From Oricola thermophila (lineage in GTDB: Bacteria > Pseudomonadota > Alphaproteobacteria > Rhizobiales > Rhizobiaceae), in contig NZ_CP054836.1 of the NCBI RefSeq assembly GCF_013358405.1, positions 3,820,001 to 3,884,000 on the forward strand: a stretch of DNA of 64,000 nt, read 5' to 3'. A program made the translations under genes and the position numbers. The notes below the pieces were generated by a model, which worked only from the letters and a program-made list of their open reading frames with translations, was not told the origin of the DNA and did not search any database. Positions 18,155-26,825 of the stretch are shown here, piece after piece (within the stretch, counting starts at the first letter, position 1; each line of letters opens with the position of its first letter).

Positions 18155-18565
18155 TCAGAACGCCTCGAAGGACAGCGCCAAATCAGCCGGTTCCACGACA
18201 TTCCAGCCGAAACGGTCGTCGGCGGACAGGCGCATCACGACATTTCCCTTGCGGTCGGTTATGCGCACCCTGCCGGTTGCGGTGTCCTGCCAGATGCGCG
18301 CCTCGGAAAGCGCCGGCGGCATGCCGTCGCACTTTCCGGGCTCAAGCCGGTGGATGTCATAGCCCGCGGCGCGGTGCAGGGCGACTATGCAGGTGCGGTT
18401 GCGGGCGTGGTCGACCACCATGAACCGGTCGGCATCCGCCGGGGGCGCGATCGATGCGGTGGTCATGGTGTCGATTCCCGGATCGGCAATTCCGCTGCCC
18501 ATGGCCATCATTCCGGCGATGCCGAGCACGGCAGCGCCATTGATCCAGTACGCGAAAGATTTCAT
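18155..18565 (-). CDS. Secreted AprI/Inh-like protein (metalloprotease inhibitor domain)
   Basis: A 136-residue protein with a hydrophobic N-terminal segment (MKSFAYWINGAAVLGIAGMM), then a beta-rich domain ending in the pattern ARIWQDTATGRVRITDRKGN...MRLSADDRFGW, like the AprI/Inh fold of protease inhibitors and Brucella Omp19. Two cysteines (RTCIVAL, GKCDGMP) fit the family disulfide. No lipobox is clear. The start at 18565 places the signal at the N-terminus. No target metalloprotease is nearby. The family call is moderate. Confidence 0.5.
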   Translation of the reverse strand: MKSFAYWINGAAVLGIAGMMAMGSGIADPGIDTMTTASIAPPADADRFMVVDHARNRTCIVALHRAAGYDIHRLEPGKCDGMPPALSEARIWQDTATGRVRITDRKGNVVMRLSADDRFGWNVVEPADLALSFEAF

Positions 18566-18629
18566 CGCCGATCCCACCACTTGCACTACAAACAGGCGGG
18601 CACATTGGCCGATCATGGTTAAGCGAGGG

Positions 18630-19616
18630 CTAACGCCCGCTGCGCTTCGCCAGATGACGCGCTTCCGGCACGGCGGTCAGCGTCTCTCCCTTCGAGAACC
18701 ACGACACCAGATTGTCGGCGACGAGATCGCCCATCAATCCGCGCGTATGCACCGATGCCGACCCGACATGCGGCAGGAGGCAGACATTCCGCATGGCGAT
18801 CAGTTCCTCCGGGACATCCGGCTCGTTCTCGAAGACATCGAGGCCCGCGCCGGCAATCGTCCCCTTGCTCAAGGCGGCGACGAGGGCCGCCTCGTCGATC
18901 ACGGTGCCGCGGCCGATATTGACAAGCACACCATTCGGGCCAAGCGCCTCGAGCACCTGGGCATTGACCGTATGTCGCGTCTCCGGCGTGCCCGGAACGA
19001 CGCAAACCAGGGTGTCGACGGCCTCGGCAAGGTCGAGCAGCGTGTCGTGATACGGATAGGCTACATCGGTGGCGCGGCTGCGATTGTGGTAGCGGATCGA
19101 CAGGCCGAAAGCCTCGAGCCGGCGCGCGATCGCCTTTCCGATGCGTCCGAGACCGTAGATTCCCACCGTCCGGTCGCGCAGGGTCAGGGGCGTAAGCCTG
19201 TAGTTGCCCTCGCCTGTCCACCGACCCTGACGCAGCCATTCCTCTGCCGAGTAGAATTCGCGCACGGTGTTCAGCAGCAGCGCCACGGCGGTGTCGGCAA
19301 CCTCCTCGTCGAGCACGCCGGGCGTGTGGGTGACGACGATGCCCCTTTCAATGGCGTGGAGGCTGGATTTCGGATCGTAGCCGACGCCGAAATTGGCGAT
19401 GATTTCCAGGGAGGGAAGCGCGTCGATTACCGGAATCCAGTCCGGGCTCAGACCCGCTGCCAAACCACGGATGCTTTCGCGCAATTCCGCAGGAACAAGC
19501 GCGGGATCCGGCCGCTCGAGCGTCAAGGCGTCAAATTCTCCGGCAATGCGGTCCCTGGCGCGCGGATCGAACGCGGCCGGCATGGCGACGCGCAGGGTTT
19601 TCAGGTCGTTTGCCAT
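18630..19616 (-). CDS. D-2-hydroxyacid dehydrogenase (glyoxylate/hydroxypyruvate reductase type)
   Basis: A 328-residue NAD(P)-dependent dehydrogenase. The Rossmann motif is GIYGLGRIGKAIARRL (about residue 155 on), with catalytic-type Arg in NIGRGTVID, Glu in NEPDVPEEL and His in LLPHVGSAS. Likely substrates are glyoxylate, hydroxypyruvate or 2-keto-D-gluconate. Its ATG is one base past the stop of the LacI gene, so regulator and enzyme form one leftward unit. Confidence 0.88.
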   Translation of the reverse strand: MANDLKTLRVAMPAAFDPRARDRIAGEFDALTLERPDPALVPAELRESIRGLAAGLSPDWIPVIDALPSLEIIANFGVGYDPKSSLHAIERGIVVTHTPGVLDEEVADTAVALLLNTVREFYSAEEWLRQGRWTGEGNYRLTPLTLRDRTVGIYGLGRIGKAIARRLEAFGLSIRYHNRSRATDVAYPYHDTLLDLAEAVDTLVCVVPGTPETRHTVNAQVLEALGPNGVLVNIGRGTVIDEAALVAALSKGTIAGAGLDVFENEPDVPEELIAMRNVCLLPHVGSASVHTRGLMGDLVADNLVSWFSKGETLTAVPEARHLAKRSGR

Positions 19617-19617
19617 G

Positions 19618-20643
19618 TCAGTTCCTTTCCTTCACGGGGGAGGTGGACTGGCGAATATGCAGTTCGGGCCGGATGAGTTCCAGCGTGCCGGACTGGTCCT
19701 TGACGCCATCGATGCGGTCGAGAAGGGCGCGGGCGGCCCGACGCCCGACTTCCGGCTGACCGTTCCAAACCGTTGTCAGCGCAGGCGTGGCAATGGCCGC
19801 TTCCTCGAGATCATCATAGCCGGTGATGGAGATGTCGATGCCCGGCACGAGGCCGGCGCGACGGATGCCATTCATCATGCCGATGGCGACGAGATCGTTC
19901 CAGCACACGGCCGCAGTCGGCTTGTCGGGCAGGGCGAGGAACTCGCTGGCCGCCTCGAAACCCGCCTGCTTCGTACGCGGGCCGGGAATGCGCCATTCCG
20001 GCTTGACCGGCAATTCTGCCTTTTCCATCGCCTGAAGATAGCCCTGGAAGCGATCGCGACCGGTGGAGGTATCGTCGGTGCCACCGATCATCGCGATGCG
20101 CTTGTGGCCGAGCGATATCAGGTGCTTGGTTGCGAGCCCGGTGCCGAAGGCATCGTCGCCGCGAAAGACCGGAAGGCGCGCGCGCGGGATGGAACGGGCT
20201 ATCAGGACCACGGGAAGGCCGTTCCGCAATACCAGGTCGATATCGTCAAGCGGTGTACCGATGGCCGGAGACATGATGACGCCGTCGGCGCCGAGTTGCA
20301 GCAGCGTGTCCAGGAAATCGCGCTGCTTCTCGACGTTGTCGTAGTGATTGGACAACAGGAAGGTGTGGCGGGACCGGTCCAGTTCCGTTTCTATGGCCTT
20401 CAGAATCTCGCCGTAGAACGGGTTCATGATGTCATGGACGACGACGCCGATGATGCCTGACTTCGATGTGCGCAGACTGGCGGCACGCCGGTTGTAGATA
20501 TAGCCCATCTGGCGGGCGTGCGCCTTGATGCGTTCCTTGGTGGCCTCGGCAACAAGGGGGCTGTCACGCAATGCGAGCGAGACCGTCGCCGTCGATACGC
20601 CGAGTGCATCAGCAATGGTTGAAAGCTTGATCTTCTGCGCCAC
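19618..20643 (-). CDS. LacI-family transcriptional regulator
   Basis: A 341-residue repressor with an N-terminal HTH (IKLSTIADALGVSTATVSLALRD), hinge and periplasmic-binding-like ligand domain (GIIGVVVHDIMNPFYGEIL onward). The start is GTG at 20643, preceded by GGGAGAGGGG. It is co-transcribed with the 2-hydroxyacid dehydrogenase and probably represses it in response to a sugar acid. A palindrome upstream fits autoregulation. Confidence 0.9.
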   Translation of the reverse strand: MAQKIKLSTIADALGVSTATVSLALRDSPLVAEATKERIKAHARQMGYIYNRRAASLRTSKSGIIGVVVHDIMNPFYGEILKAIETELDRSRHTFLLSNHYDNVEKQRDFLDTLLQLGADGVIMSPAIGTPLDDIDLVLRNGLPVVLIARSIPRARLPVFRGDDAFGTGLATKHLISLGHKRIAMIGGTDDTSTGRDRFQGYLQAMEKAELPVKPEWRIPGPRTKQAGFEAASEFLALPDKPTAAVCWNDLVAIGMMNGIRRAGLVPGIDISITGYDDLEEAAIATPALTTVWNGQPEVGRRAARALLDRIDGVKDQSGTLELIRPELHIRQSTSPVKERN

Positions 20644-20668
20644 GAACCCCTCTCCCTTTAAAAAATTT

Positions 20669-20676
20669 AGCTAGCT
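20669..20676. promoter_or_regulatory. AGCTAGCT palindrome, candidate LacI operator
   Basis: An 8-bp palindromic core with AT-rich flanks (TTTAAAAAATTT before, TTTAAAATTT after) lies 26 bp upstream of the LacI start. LacI-family sites are palindromes with a central CpG or similar dyad in such positions. Binding is inferred. Confidence 0.45.
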
Positions 20677-20826
20677 TTAAAATTTGCAGGCCGCAAGAGC
20701 AAAATGTTTAGGCGTCTTGGTCGGCGGGGCGGGGCAGGGCAGTCAGTCGGGGAAATGGAGGGAGGCGCGCAGTGGGGCCGGGCCGGGATCGCCCATTCGA
20801 TGCGAGCAATGCCGGCGGCAGCACGC

Positions 20827-21339
20827 CTATTCGACGGCCGGCTTCTTTTTCCTGTTGCCGGACTTCCTTTTCTTCTTCGGCCTTGTCGCGGTTCCGGAAA
20901 GATTGGCGTCGATGCGGGCGAGAATCCGGGCCAACGCCTTGCGCTCCTTCTTCTTTATTCCGTCAAGCGCGCGCGCCTCGGATTCGCGAATGGCGTCTTG
21001 CATATTGTCGAGAAGCGCGCGGCCCTTTTCGGTCAGCCAGACATGGATCAGGCGGGCATCGGATTCCGAGGGGCGGCGTTCGACGATCTCCTGTTCCTGC
21101 AGGCGGGTGACCGACTTGGTGACAGTGGGCGGCTTGACGCCCAACGCGGCCGCGAGTTGGCCAAGCGCCTGGCCGTCCTCCTTCGCGAGGAGTTCCAGAA
21201 TGCTCTCCTGACCCGCATAAAGGCCAATCGACTGCAGGCGACGAGCCATGTGCGTGCGACTGTTGCGCGCCGTGTTCTGGAGGCTGGCCAAGAGGTTGGT
21301 CGCCTCTTCGGCGTCCTTCTCGATATAGTAGCGGTTCAT
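20827..21339 (-). CDS. MarR-family regulator with basic C-terminal tail
   Basis: A 170-residue winged-helix protein: HTH at LGQLAAALGVKPPTVTKSVTRLQ, wing at PSESDARLIHVWL. The last 20 residues are a Lys/Arg-rich tail (PKKKRKSGNRKKK), unusual for the family and possibly a nonspecific DNA-binding extension. Divergent from the 8-oxoguanine deaminase gene, which it may control. Confidence 0.85.
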   Translation of the reverse strand: MNRYYIEKDAEEATNLLASLQNTARNSRTHMARRLQSIGLYAGQESILELLAKEDGQALGQLAAALGVKPPTVTKSVTRLQEQEIVERRPSESDARLIHVWLTEKGRALLDNMQDAIRESEARALDGIKKKERKALARILARIDANLSGTATRPKKKRKSGNRKKKPAVE

Positions 21340-21353
21340 GCAAATCGATTAGC
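21340..21353. promoter_or_regulatory. Near-perfect palindrome at the marR start
   Basis: GCAAATCGATTAGC is a 14-bp palindrome apart from positions 3 and 12, with perfect core AATCGATT. It directly abuts the start codon of the MarR gene. A repressor bound here would block its own transcription or translation initiation region. Confidence 0.45.
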
Positions 21354-21466
21354 CGACGAATATTTCCGGGTCAAGTTCGGGCCGCCGTCCGACGGCGGTC
21401 CATCTTTGCAGTCAGGCCCTCGATCCATTAATGGTGGCGCATGGATGCCGTGGACCGATTGCCGAA

Positions 21467-22816
21467 ATGAACGCTCCCAAACCCCTCTGGCTGAAAGGCC
21501 CGCTCGCAATTCTCTCCGGAGCCGACGCGACCGGCGGCATCGTCGTCGCGGAAGGCCGGATTGCCGAACTCGTGCCCGCGGGCGGAGCCCCGACGATGGA
21601 ATGCGACACATTCGATGCGTCACGCCACGTTGTGCTGCCGGGACTCGTCAATACGCACCATCACTTCTACCAGACGCTCACAAGAGCGCATCCCGCGGCG
21701 ATCAACAAGGAACTCTTCGACTGGCTGACCGCGCTCTATCCGGCCTGGGCGAAGCTCGGGCCTGATGGCCTGAGGCTGGCAACGCGGCTGGCGCTGGTCG
21801 AACTGATGCTTTCGGGCGTCACATGCACGTCCGATCACCACTACGTCTTTCCGGCCGGATTGGAGGACGCGATCGACATACAGGCGGAGGAAGCGACGGC
21901 GCTCGGCATGCGGATGACGCTCAACCGGGGATCGATGAACCTGTCGAGGAAGGATGGCGGACTCCCGCCGGACAGCGTCGTGCAGGACCACGACACGATC
22001 CTCGCCGATTGCGAGCGGGTCATCGCGAAATATCACGACCCCGGCGAAGGTGCGATGCTCCAGGTCGCGCTGGCACCCTGTTCGCCTTTCTCGGTGAGCC
22101 GCGACCTTATGCGGGATACCGCCGCATTGGCGGGGCGATGCGGCTGCGCGCTGCATACGCACCTGGGGGAGACGCAGGACGAGGACGCCTATTGTGTCGC
22201 GCGCTTCGGCTGCCGTCCGGTGGACTATCTCGAGGAGTGCGGCTGGCTCGGCGACAGGACGTGGCTGGCACACGGTATCCATTTCGACGACGGCGAGATT
22301 GCCCGCCTCGGCAATGCCGGTGTCGGCGTCTGTCATTGCCCGACCTCCAATGCCGTGCTCGCTTCCGGCCTTTGTCGCACGCGCGAGATGGAGGCGGCAG
22401 GCGTGAAGGTCGGGCTGGGAGTCGACGGATCGGCATCGAACGATTCCTCGAACCTGATGGAGGGTGTGCGCCATGCATTGATGTTGAACCGCGTCCGGTA
22501 CGATGCCACCGTAACGCACCTCGACGCGTTGCGATGGGCGACGGAGGGCTCGGCAGCCTGTCTCGGCCGCTCGGAGATCGGGAAGATCGCCGTCGGGAAA
22601 CAGGCGGACCTGGCGTTGTTCACGCTCGATGAATTGCGCTTCTCCGGCGCGCACGATCCGCTGGCAGCCCTGGTGCTGTGTGGCGCACATCGCGCCGACC
22701 GTGTGATGATCGCGGGCAAATGGACCGTGGAGGACGGCATGCCTGTTGGCGTCGACATCGAAAAACTACGGCACGAGCATGGTGCGGTGGCGAAACTGTT
22801 CGCGGAGGCGACATGA
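21467..22816 (+). CDS. 8-oxoguanine deaminase (amidohydrolase)
   Basis: A 449-residue amidohydrolase-superfamily enzyme of the 8-oxoguanine deaminase/TrzN-AtzB-like group. It converts 8-oxoguanine to uric acid and ammonia. The metal site is seen as HxH in NTHHHFYQTL, His in HTHLGETQDE, His in WLAHGIHF and Asp in LGVDGSASND. The start at MNAPKPLW gives family length; an upstream in-frame ATG at 21431 is a weaker alternative. It overlaps the creatininase gene as ATGA. No xanthine oxidase or uricase gene is in the window. Confidence 0.82.
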   Translation: MNAPKPLWLKGPLAILSGADATGGIVVAEGRIAELVPAGGAPTMECDTFDASRHVVLPGLVNTHHHFYQTLTRAHPAAINKELFDWLTALYPAWAKLGPDGLRLATRLALVELMLSGVTCTSDHHYVFPAGLEDAIDIQAEEATALGMRMTLNRGSMNLSRKDGGLPPDSVVQDHDTILADCERVIAKYHDPGEGAMLQVALAPCSPFSVSRDLMRDTAALAGRCGCALHTHLGETQDEDAYCVARFGCRPVDYLEECGWLGDRTWLAHGIHFDDGEIARLGNAGVGVCHCPTSNAVLASGLCRTREMEAAGVKVGLGVDGSASNDSSNLMEGVRHALMLNRVRYDATVTHLDALRWATEGSAACLGRSEIGKIAVGKQADLALFTLDELRFSGAHDPLAALVLCGAHRADRVMIAGKWTVEDGMPVGVDIEKLRHEHGAVAKLFAEAT

Positions 22817-23616
22817 CGAAGGGAGAAGACAAGAGACAAGGAAAGATGCGCCAGCGCGTCGAGAATCTGTCGGATCGCGCGCCGGCGGAAGCAGCGAAGT
22901 GGATCGCGGTATTGCCACTGGGGGCGACCGAGCAGCACGGACCGCACCTGCCGTTCGAGACCGACAGCCTGATCGCCGAAGCGGTTGTCGAGCGATTGAT
23001 CGAGCGGCTGCCGGACTCGGCGCCGGTGGTGTTCCTGCCTGTCGAGGAAATCGGCTATTCGCCGGAGCACATGCACGTGGCCGGCACGAAGACCTTGGCT
23101 TGGGACCAGGCGGTCAGGCGGTGGGTGCGGATCGGAGAGCAGGCGCATCGATCCGGCATTCGCAAGTTCGTCATGCTGAACGCGCATGGCGGTAATTCGC
23201 CGTTGATGACCATCGTGGCTACGGAACTGCGCACGCGGTTCAACATGCTGGCGGTGGCGACAAGCTGGACGCGGTTCGGTCTGCCGTCCGGGATCATGAC
23301 CGCCGAGGAGAAGTATCTCGACATTCACGGAGGGCTGATCGAAACATCGGTCATGCTGGCGACCCACCCGGAACGGGTGGACATGGTACAGGCTGCGGAT
23401 TTTCCTTCAAGGCAGGCGGATTATGTCCGCGAGTATACCCATCTCAGGGCCTATGGGCCGCACGCCTTCGGCTGGCAGATGTCCGACCTTTCTGAAATCG
23501 GCGCCGTCGGCAACGCCGCCGGCGCAACGGCGGAAATCGGAGAAAAGATCCTCGACCATGCGGTCGAGGGGCTTTTCGAGCTGTTGAAGGATGTCGAGAA
23601 GCATCCGGGCTTCTGA
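22813..23616 (+). CDS. Creatininase-family amidohydrolase
   Basis: A 267-residue member of the creatininase/MftE/ArfB family. Metal ligands are visible in LGATEQHGPHLPFETD (Glu, His, Asp) and LNAHGGNSPL. These enzymes open cyclic amides or formamides. Translational coupling to the 8-oxoguanine deaminase (4-nt overlap) suggests a purine- or hydantoin-like substrate in the same route. The exact reaction is unknown. Confidence 0.8.
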   Translation: MTKGEDKRQGKMRQRVENLSDRAPAEAAKWIAVLPLGATEQHGPHLPFETDSLIAEAVVERLIERLPDSAPVVFLPVEEIGYSPEHMHVAGTKTLAWDQAVRRWVRIGEQAHRSGIRKFVMLNAHGGNSPLMTIVATELRTRFNMLAVATSWTRFGLPSGIMTAEEKYLDIHGGLIETSVMLATHPERVDMVQAADFPSRQADYVREYTHLRAYGPHAFGWQMSDLSEIGAVGNAAGATAEIGEKILDHAVEGLFELLKDVEKHPGF

Positions 23617-23988
23617 TCAGCCCTGCGGCGCGACCGATACCACGGTGAAGGTGTGCATCTTGCCGTCGTGGCCGGCGATCGAGACATATTCGCCTTCCTT
23701 GAAGGCGTGTTCGCCGAAGCGAAAGCCCGCCTCGTCGTCGTCATCGGCATCGAAATCGAAGTCGAATACCCACTGCCCCTTGCGGTGCCGCTCGATATAG
23801 CCGAGCTCGGTGCGCTCGCCGTCCCAGAACCGCTGGACGGTGCAGGCCTCCGGGTGCTTTTTCCACTCCGCGGCATCGATCTTCATTTCGTCGTCCAGCG
23901 GCAGGACGAGCTGGTATCCCCGGTTCGGATTGCCATTCGGAAAGCCCGGTTCGCGGGCCATTTCGAGACGGACATTGTACAGCGTCAT
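23617..23988 (-). CDS. Conserved hypothetical protein, acidic
   Basis: A 123-residue protein with no recognised domain. It starts MTLYNVRLEMAREPGFPNGN, carries an acidic patch (DFDFDADDDDE, about residues 75-86), and ends in a beta-rich segment (YVSIAGHDGKMHTFTVVSV). GGGAGA precedes the ATG at 23988. It is convergent with the creatininase gene, one base apart. No signal peptide or membrane segment. Function unknown. Confidence 0.7.
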   Translation of the reverse strand: MTLYNVRLEMAREPGFPNGNPNRGYQLVLPLDDEMKIDAAEWKKHPEACTVQRFWDGERTELGYIERHRKGQWVFDFDFDADDDDEAGFRFGEHAFKEGEYVSIAGHDGKMHTFTVVSVAPQG

Positions 23989-24156
23989 GCGGATTCTCCC
24001 GTTTTCCCGGGTTCTCGGGCAGTTTGCCGATGCTCGCATTGATACCGATCAAGACGGCAATTTCCCGGTTTTGGCGCGATACGGCAAACGCCGGTGGCGA
24101 GACCTCAATCTATCGCCTATATGCCGTGCAAACAAAGTATTCCGCGCGAGGCAGAC

Positions 24157-25209
24157 ATGAGCGAACAGTCCATTCCCGTTACCGTGCTGACCGGCTATCT
24201 CGGTTCCGGCAAGACGACGCTGCTCAATCGCATCCTGACAGAGGATCACGGCAAGCGCTACGCGGTGATCGTCAACGAGTTCGGCGAGATCGGAATCGAC
24301 AACGACCTGATCGTCGAGTCGGACGAGGAAATCTACGAGATGAACAATGGCTGCGTGTGCTGCACGGTGCGCGGCGACCTGGTGCGCGTGGTCGAGGGGC
24401 TGATGCGCCGGCCGGGGCGGTTCGATGCGATCCTGGTGGAAACGACGGGGCTGGCCGACCCGGCGCCGGTGGCGCAGACATTCTTCATGGACGATGACGT
24501 GCGCGCCAAGACGCGGCTCGACGCCGTGGTCGCACTGGCCGATGCCAAACACCTGCCGGAGCGGCTGAAGGACAGCCGCGAGGCGGAAGACCAGATTGCT
24601 TTTGCCGACGTGGTTCTGCTCAACAAGGTCGATCTCGTCAGCGAGGAGGAACTCCGCGATCTCGAAAGCACGATCCGGGCGATCAATCCGCATGCGCGCA
24701 TACATCGCACGGAACGCTCGCAGATCGACCTGAAGGAGATCCTGGACCGCGGCGCCTTCGACCTGAGCCGCGCGCTGGAGAACGATCCGCATTTCCTCGA
24801 TCACGATCATCCCGACCATGCATGCGGGCCGGACTGCGACCACGATCACGGGCATGACGGGCATCACCATCATGGAGACGGGCACCATCATCACGATAAT
24901 AGCGGGATTCACGGCACGACCATCCAGTCCGTCTCACTGCGTGCCGGCGAGGTGGATCCGCAGAAGTTCATGCCGTGGATCCAGAAAATCACCCAGCTCG
25001 ACGGGCCGAACATATTGCGCATGAAGGGAATCATCGCGTTCCCGGACGACCCGCAGCGCTACGTGGTGCAGGGCGTGCACATGATCATCGAGGGAGACCA
25101 CGAGCGGGACTGGAAGGAAGGCGAGAAGCGGGAAAGCCGTCTTGTTTTCATCGGTCGCGAACTCGACCGGGAAAAGCTGGAGCGCACGTTCGCGGCGTGC
25201 GCTGCCTGA
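24157..25209 (+). CDS. CobW/COG0523-family GTPase, putative zinc metallochaperone
   Basis: A 350-residue G3E GTPase that likely delivers zinc or another metal to client enzymes. Walker A is GYLGSGKTT (13-21); the metal-binding CxCC motif is at Cys66, Cys68 and Cys69 (GCVCCT); NKVD provides guanine recognition. A His/Asp-rich stretch at about 213-248 with a CGPDC motif should bind several metal ions. The C-terminal CobW_C domain follows. The start at MSEQSIPVTV has GCGAGG upstream. No Zur box was identified. Confidence 0.9.
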   Translation: MSEQSIPVTVLTGYLGSGKTTLLNRILTEDHGKRYAVIVNEFGEIGIDNDLIVESDEEIYEMNNGCVCCTVRGDLVRVVEGLMRRPGRFDAILVETTGLADPAPVAQTFFMDDDVRAKTRLDAVVALADAKHLPERLKDSREAEDQIAFADVVLLNKVDLVSEEELRDLESTIRAINPHARIHRTERSQIDLKEILDRGAFDLSRALENDPHFLDHDHPDHACGPDCDHDHGHDGHHHHGDGHHHHDNSGIHGTTIQSVSLRAGEVDPQKFMPWIQKITQLDGPNILRMKGIIAFPDDPQRYVVQGVHMIIEGDHERDWKEGEKRESRLVFIGRELDREKLERTFAACAA

Positions 25210-25236
25210 TTTTTGGGGTAATCGGACGGAGACGGA

Positions 25237-25605
25237 TCAGGACTCGTCGACAACCTCAGCGCCAGGGCCGTTCTTCTTGAGCGACTCGATGGCGTTCTTC
25301 GAACTGGACTTGGAGGTGTAGGTCTCGGTACGGACCATCGTTTCGCCGTTGGAGGCGACGAAACGAACGAATGTCTGCCCGTCCTTCGAGGCGGCAATCT
25401 CGAAGTGGTAGCCCTTGGCATCCTCGTCCTTCGTCAGGTCGGCGGTCGGGGCATCGGGCGCATTCTTCTTCAGCGAATCGATGCAGTTCTGGGCGCTCGA
25501 CTTGCTCTTGTAGCTTTCAGACCAGAAGATCACCTCGGAATTGTAAACGAACTGTACTCCGAACTGGCCGTTGCTACGGCTGACGATCTTGAATTTGTGC
25601 GCCAA
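25237..25605 (-). CDS. DUF1508 (YegP-like) tandem-repeat protein
   Basis: A 122-residue protein made of two copies of the DUF1508 repeat: GQFGVQFVYNSEVIFWSESYKSKSSAQNCIDSLKKNAP, matched by TFVRFVASNGETMVRTETYTSKSSSKNAIESLKKNGP (given here as their key residues). The family is small, soluble and of unknown function. A TTG at 25605 (start LAHKFKI) is favoured because GGAGAGG lies 5 nt upstream; the ATG at 25620 would overlap that ribosome site. Confidence 0.8.
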   Translation of the reverse strand: MAHKFKIVSRSNGQFGVQFVYNSEVIFWSESYKSKSSAQNCIDSLKKNAPDAPTADLTKDEDAKGYHFEIAASKDGQTFVRFVASNGETMVRTETYTSKSSSKNAIESLKKNGPGAEVVDES

Positions 25606-25760
25606 TGGGCCTCTCCTCAAAATTTGAACCCGCCAAACTTAACCGACTCGTCTCGAAAAGTAAGCCCATTCCTTGCTGCAATACCTGCGCCGTGCCTTGA
25701 CGCAGGCCGCCATTCCGGGGAAGTGCTGCACGACGCAACCGAACCGCGGATTCATGCCTC

Positions 25761-26735
25761 ATGCCAACAGTCGCACCACTCGATCTTGACGGATTCTGCA
25801 TGTTTGCAGGCTTTCTCGGCGATGTGCCGGTTTTCGCGCAGGCCGACGGGACCGTGCATCGGCTGGACCACGGCCACAAGACGGAAACGGTTCATGACGG
25901 GCTGACCTGTGCCGTCCCCGTACCCGACGGGGCGGCACTGGTCACGGGGGGCGAGGACGGACAGGTGCGGCGGTCCGACGCGACGGGTGGCATCGAAGAC
26001 CTCGGCTCGGCCGGCAGGAAATGGATCACCACCGTCGCCGCAGGGCCGCAGAATGCCGTCGCATGGGCGGCGGGCAAGCAGGCGTGGGTCCGGCTTGCCG
26101 ACGGGACGACACGGGAATTTTCCGAAGAGCGTTCCATAGAGGGGCTTGCCTTCGCACCGAAGGGAATGCGGCTGGCAACAGCGCGCTACAATGGCGGAAC
26201 GCTTCACTGGGTTACGACGGCCGGCAAGCCGATCGACCTTGAGTGGAAAGGCGCACACACGGACATTACCTTTTCGCCCGACGGCAAGTATGTCGTCACC
26301 ACCATGCAGGAGAATGCGCTGCACGGGTGGCGGCTCGACGACATGAAGCACATGCGCATGTCCGGCTATCCGGCCAAGGTGAAGAGCTGGTCGTGGTCGG
26401 CGAAGGGCAAGTGGCTGGCGACATCCGGTGCTCCCGCAGCGATCGTCTGGCCCTTCCAGGGCAAGGACGGGCCGATGGGCAAGGCGCCGCTGGAACTCGG
26501 GACGCGGGGCGACCAGATGGTCACCGCCGTTTCATGCCATCCGCAGGAGGACATAGTCGCCATCGGATATACCGACGGCATGGTGCTGGCAGCACGCTTC
26601 GCGGATGGCAAGGAAGTGCTTCTGCGGCGCGGCGGCAATGGACCGGTCACGTCGATGGCCTGGGACAGGGATGGCTATCGCGTCGCGTTCGGTTCCGAGG
26701 TCGGCGACTGCGGCGTGATCGATATCCGGGGATGA
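25761..26735 (+). CDS. WD40-repeat beta-propeller protein
   Basis: A 324-residue cytoplasmic protein with about seven WD40-like blades ending in patterns such as GEDGQVRRSD, NGGTLHWVT, NALHGWRLD and TDGMVLAAR. No signal peptide or catalytic motif. Alphaproteobacterial homologues are often encoded next to CobW-type GTPases; here the CobW gene lies 550 bp upstream with a DUF1508 gene between on the other strand. A scaffold role in metal homeostasis is conjecture. Confidence 0.82.
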   Translation: MPTVAPLDLDGFCMFAGFLGDVPVFAQADGTVHRLDHGHKTETVHDGLTCAVPVPDGAALVTGGEDGQVRRSDATGGIEDLGSAGRKWITTVAAGPQNAVAWAAGKQAWVRLADGTTREFSEERSIEGLAFAPKGMRLATARYNGGTLHWVTTAGKPIDLEWKGAHTDITFSPDGKYVVTTMQENALHGWRLDDMKHMRMSGYPAKVKSWSWSAKGKWLATSGAPAAIVWPFQGKDGPMGKAPLELGTRGDQMVTAVSCHPQEDIVAIGYTDGMVLAARFADGKEVLLRRGGNGPVTSMAWDRDGYRVAFGSEVGDCGVIDIRG

Positions 26736-26787
26736 CACGCGCAGGTATCGGCAGGTAACCATAAGGACACGTCCGTACCGGCGGGAT

Positions 26788-26816
26788 TTGACGGATCACG
26801 CCGGGATCACGATTAT
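26788..26816 (+). promoter_or_regulatory. Promoter of the tRNA-Cys gene
   Basis: TTGACG (26788-26793) and GATTAT (26811-26816) are separated by exactly 17 bp and end 9 bp before the tRNA 5' end. The -10 is embedded in an inverted repeat, GATCAC/GTGATC, at 26805-26822. This indicates the tRNA gene is transcribed. Confidence 0.6.
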
Positions 26817-26825
26817 GTGATCAAT

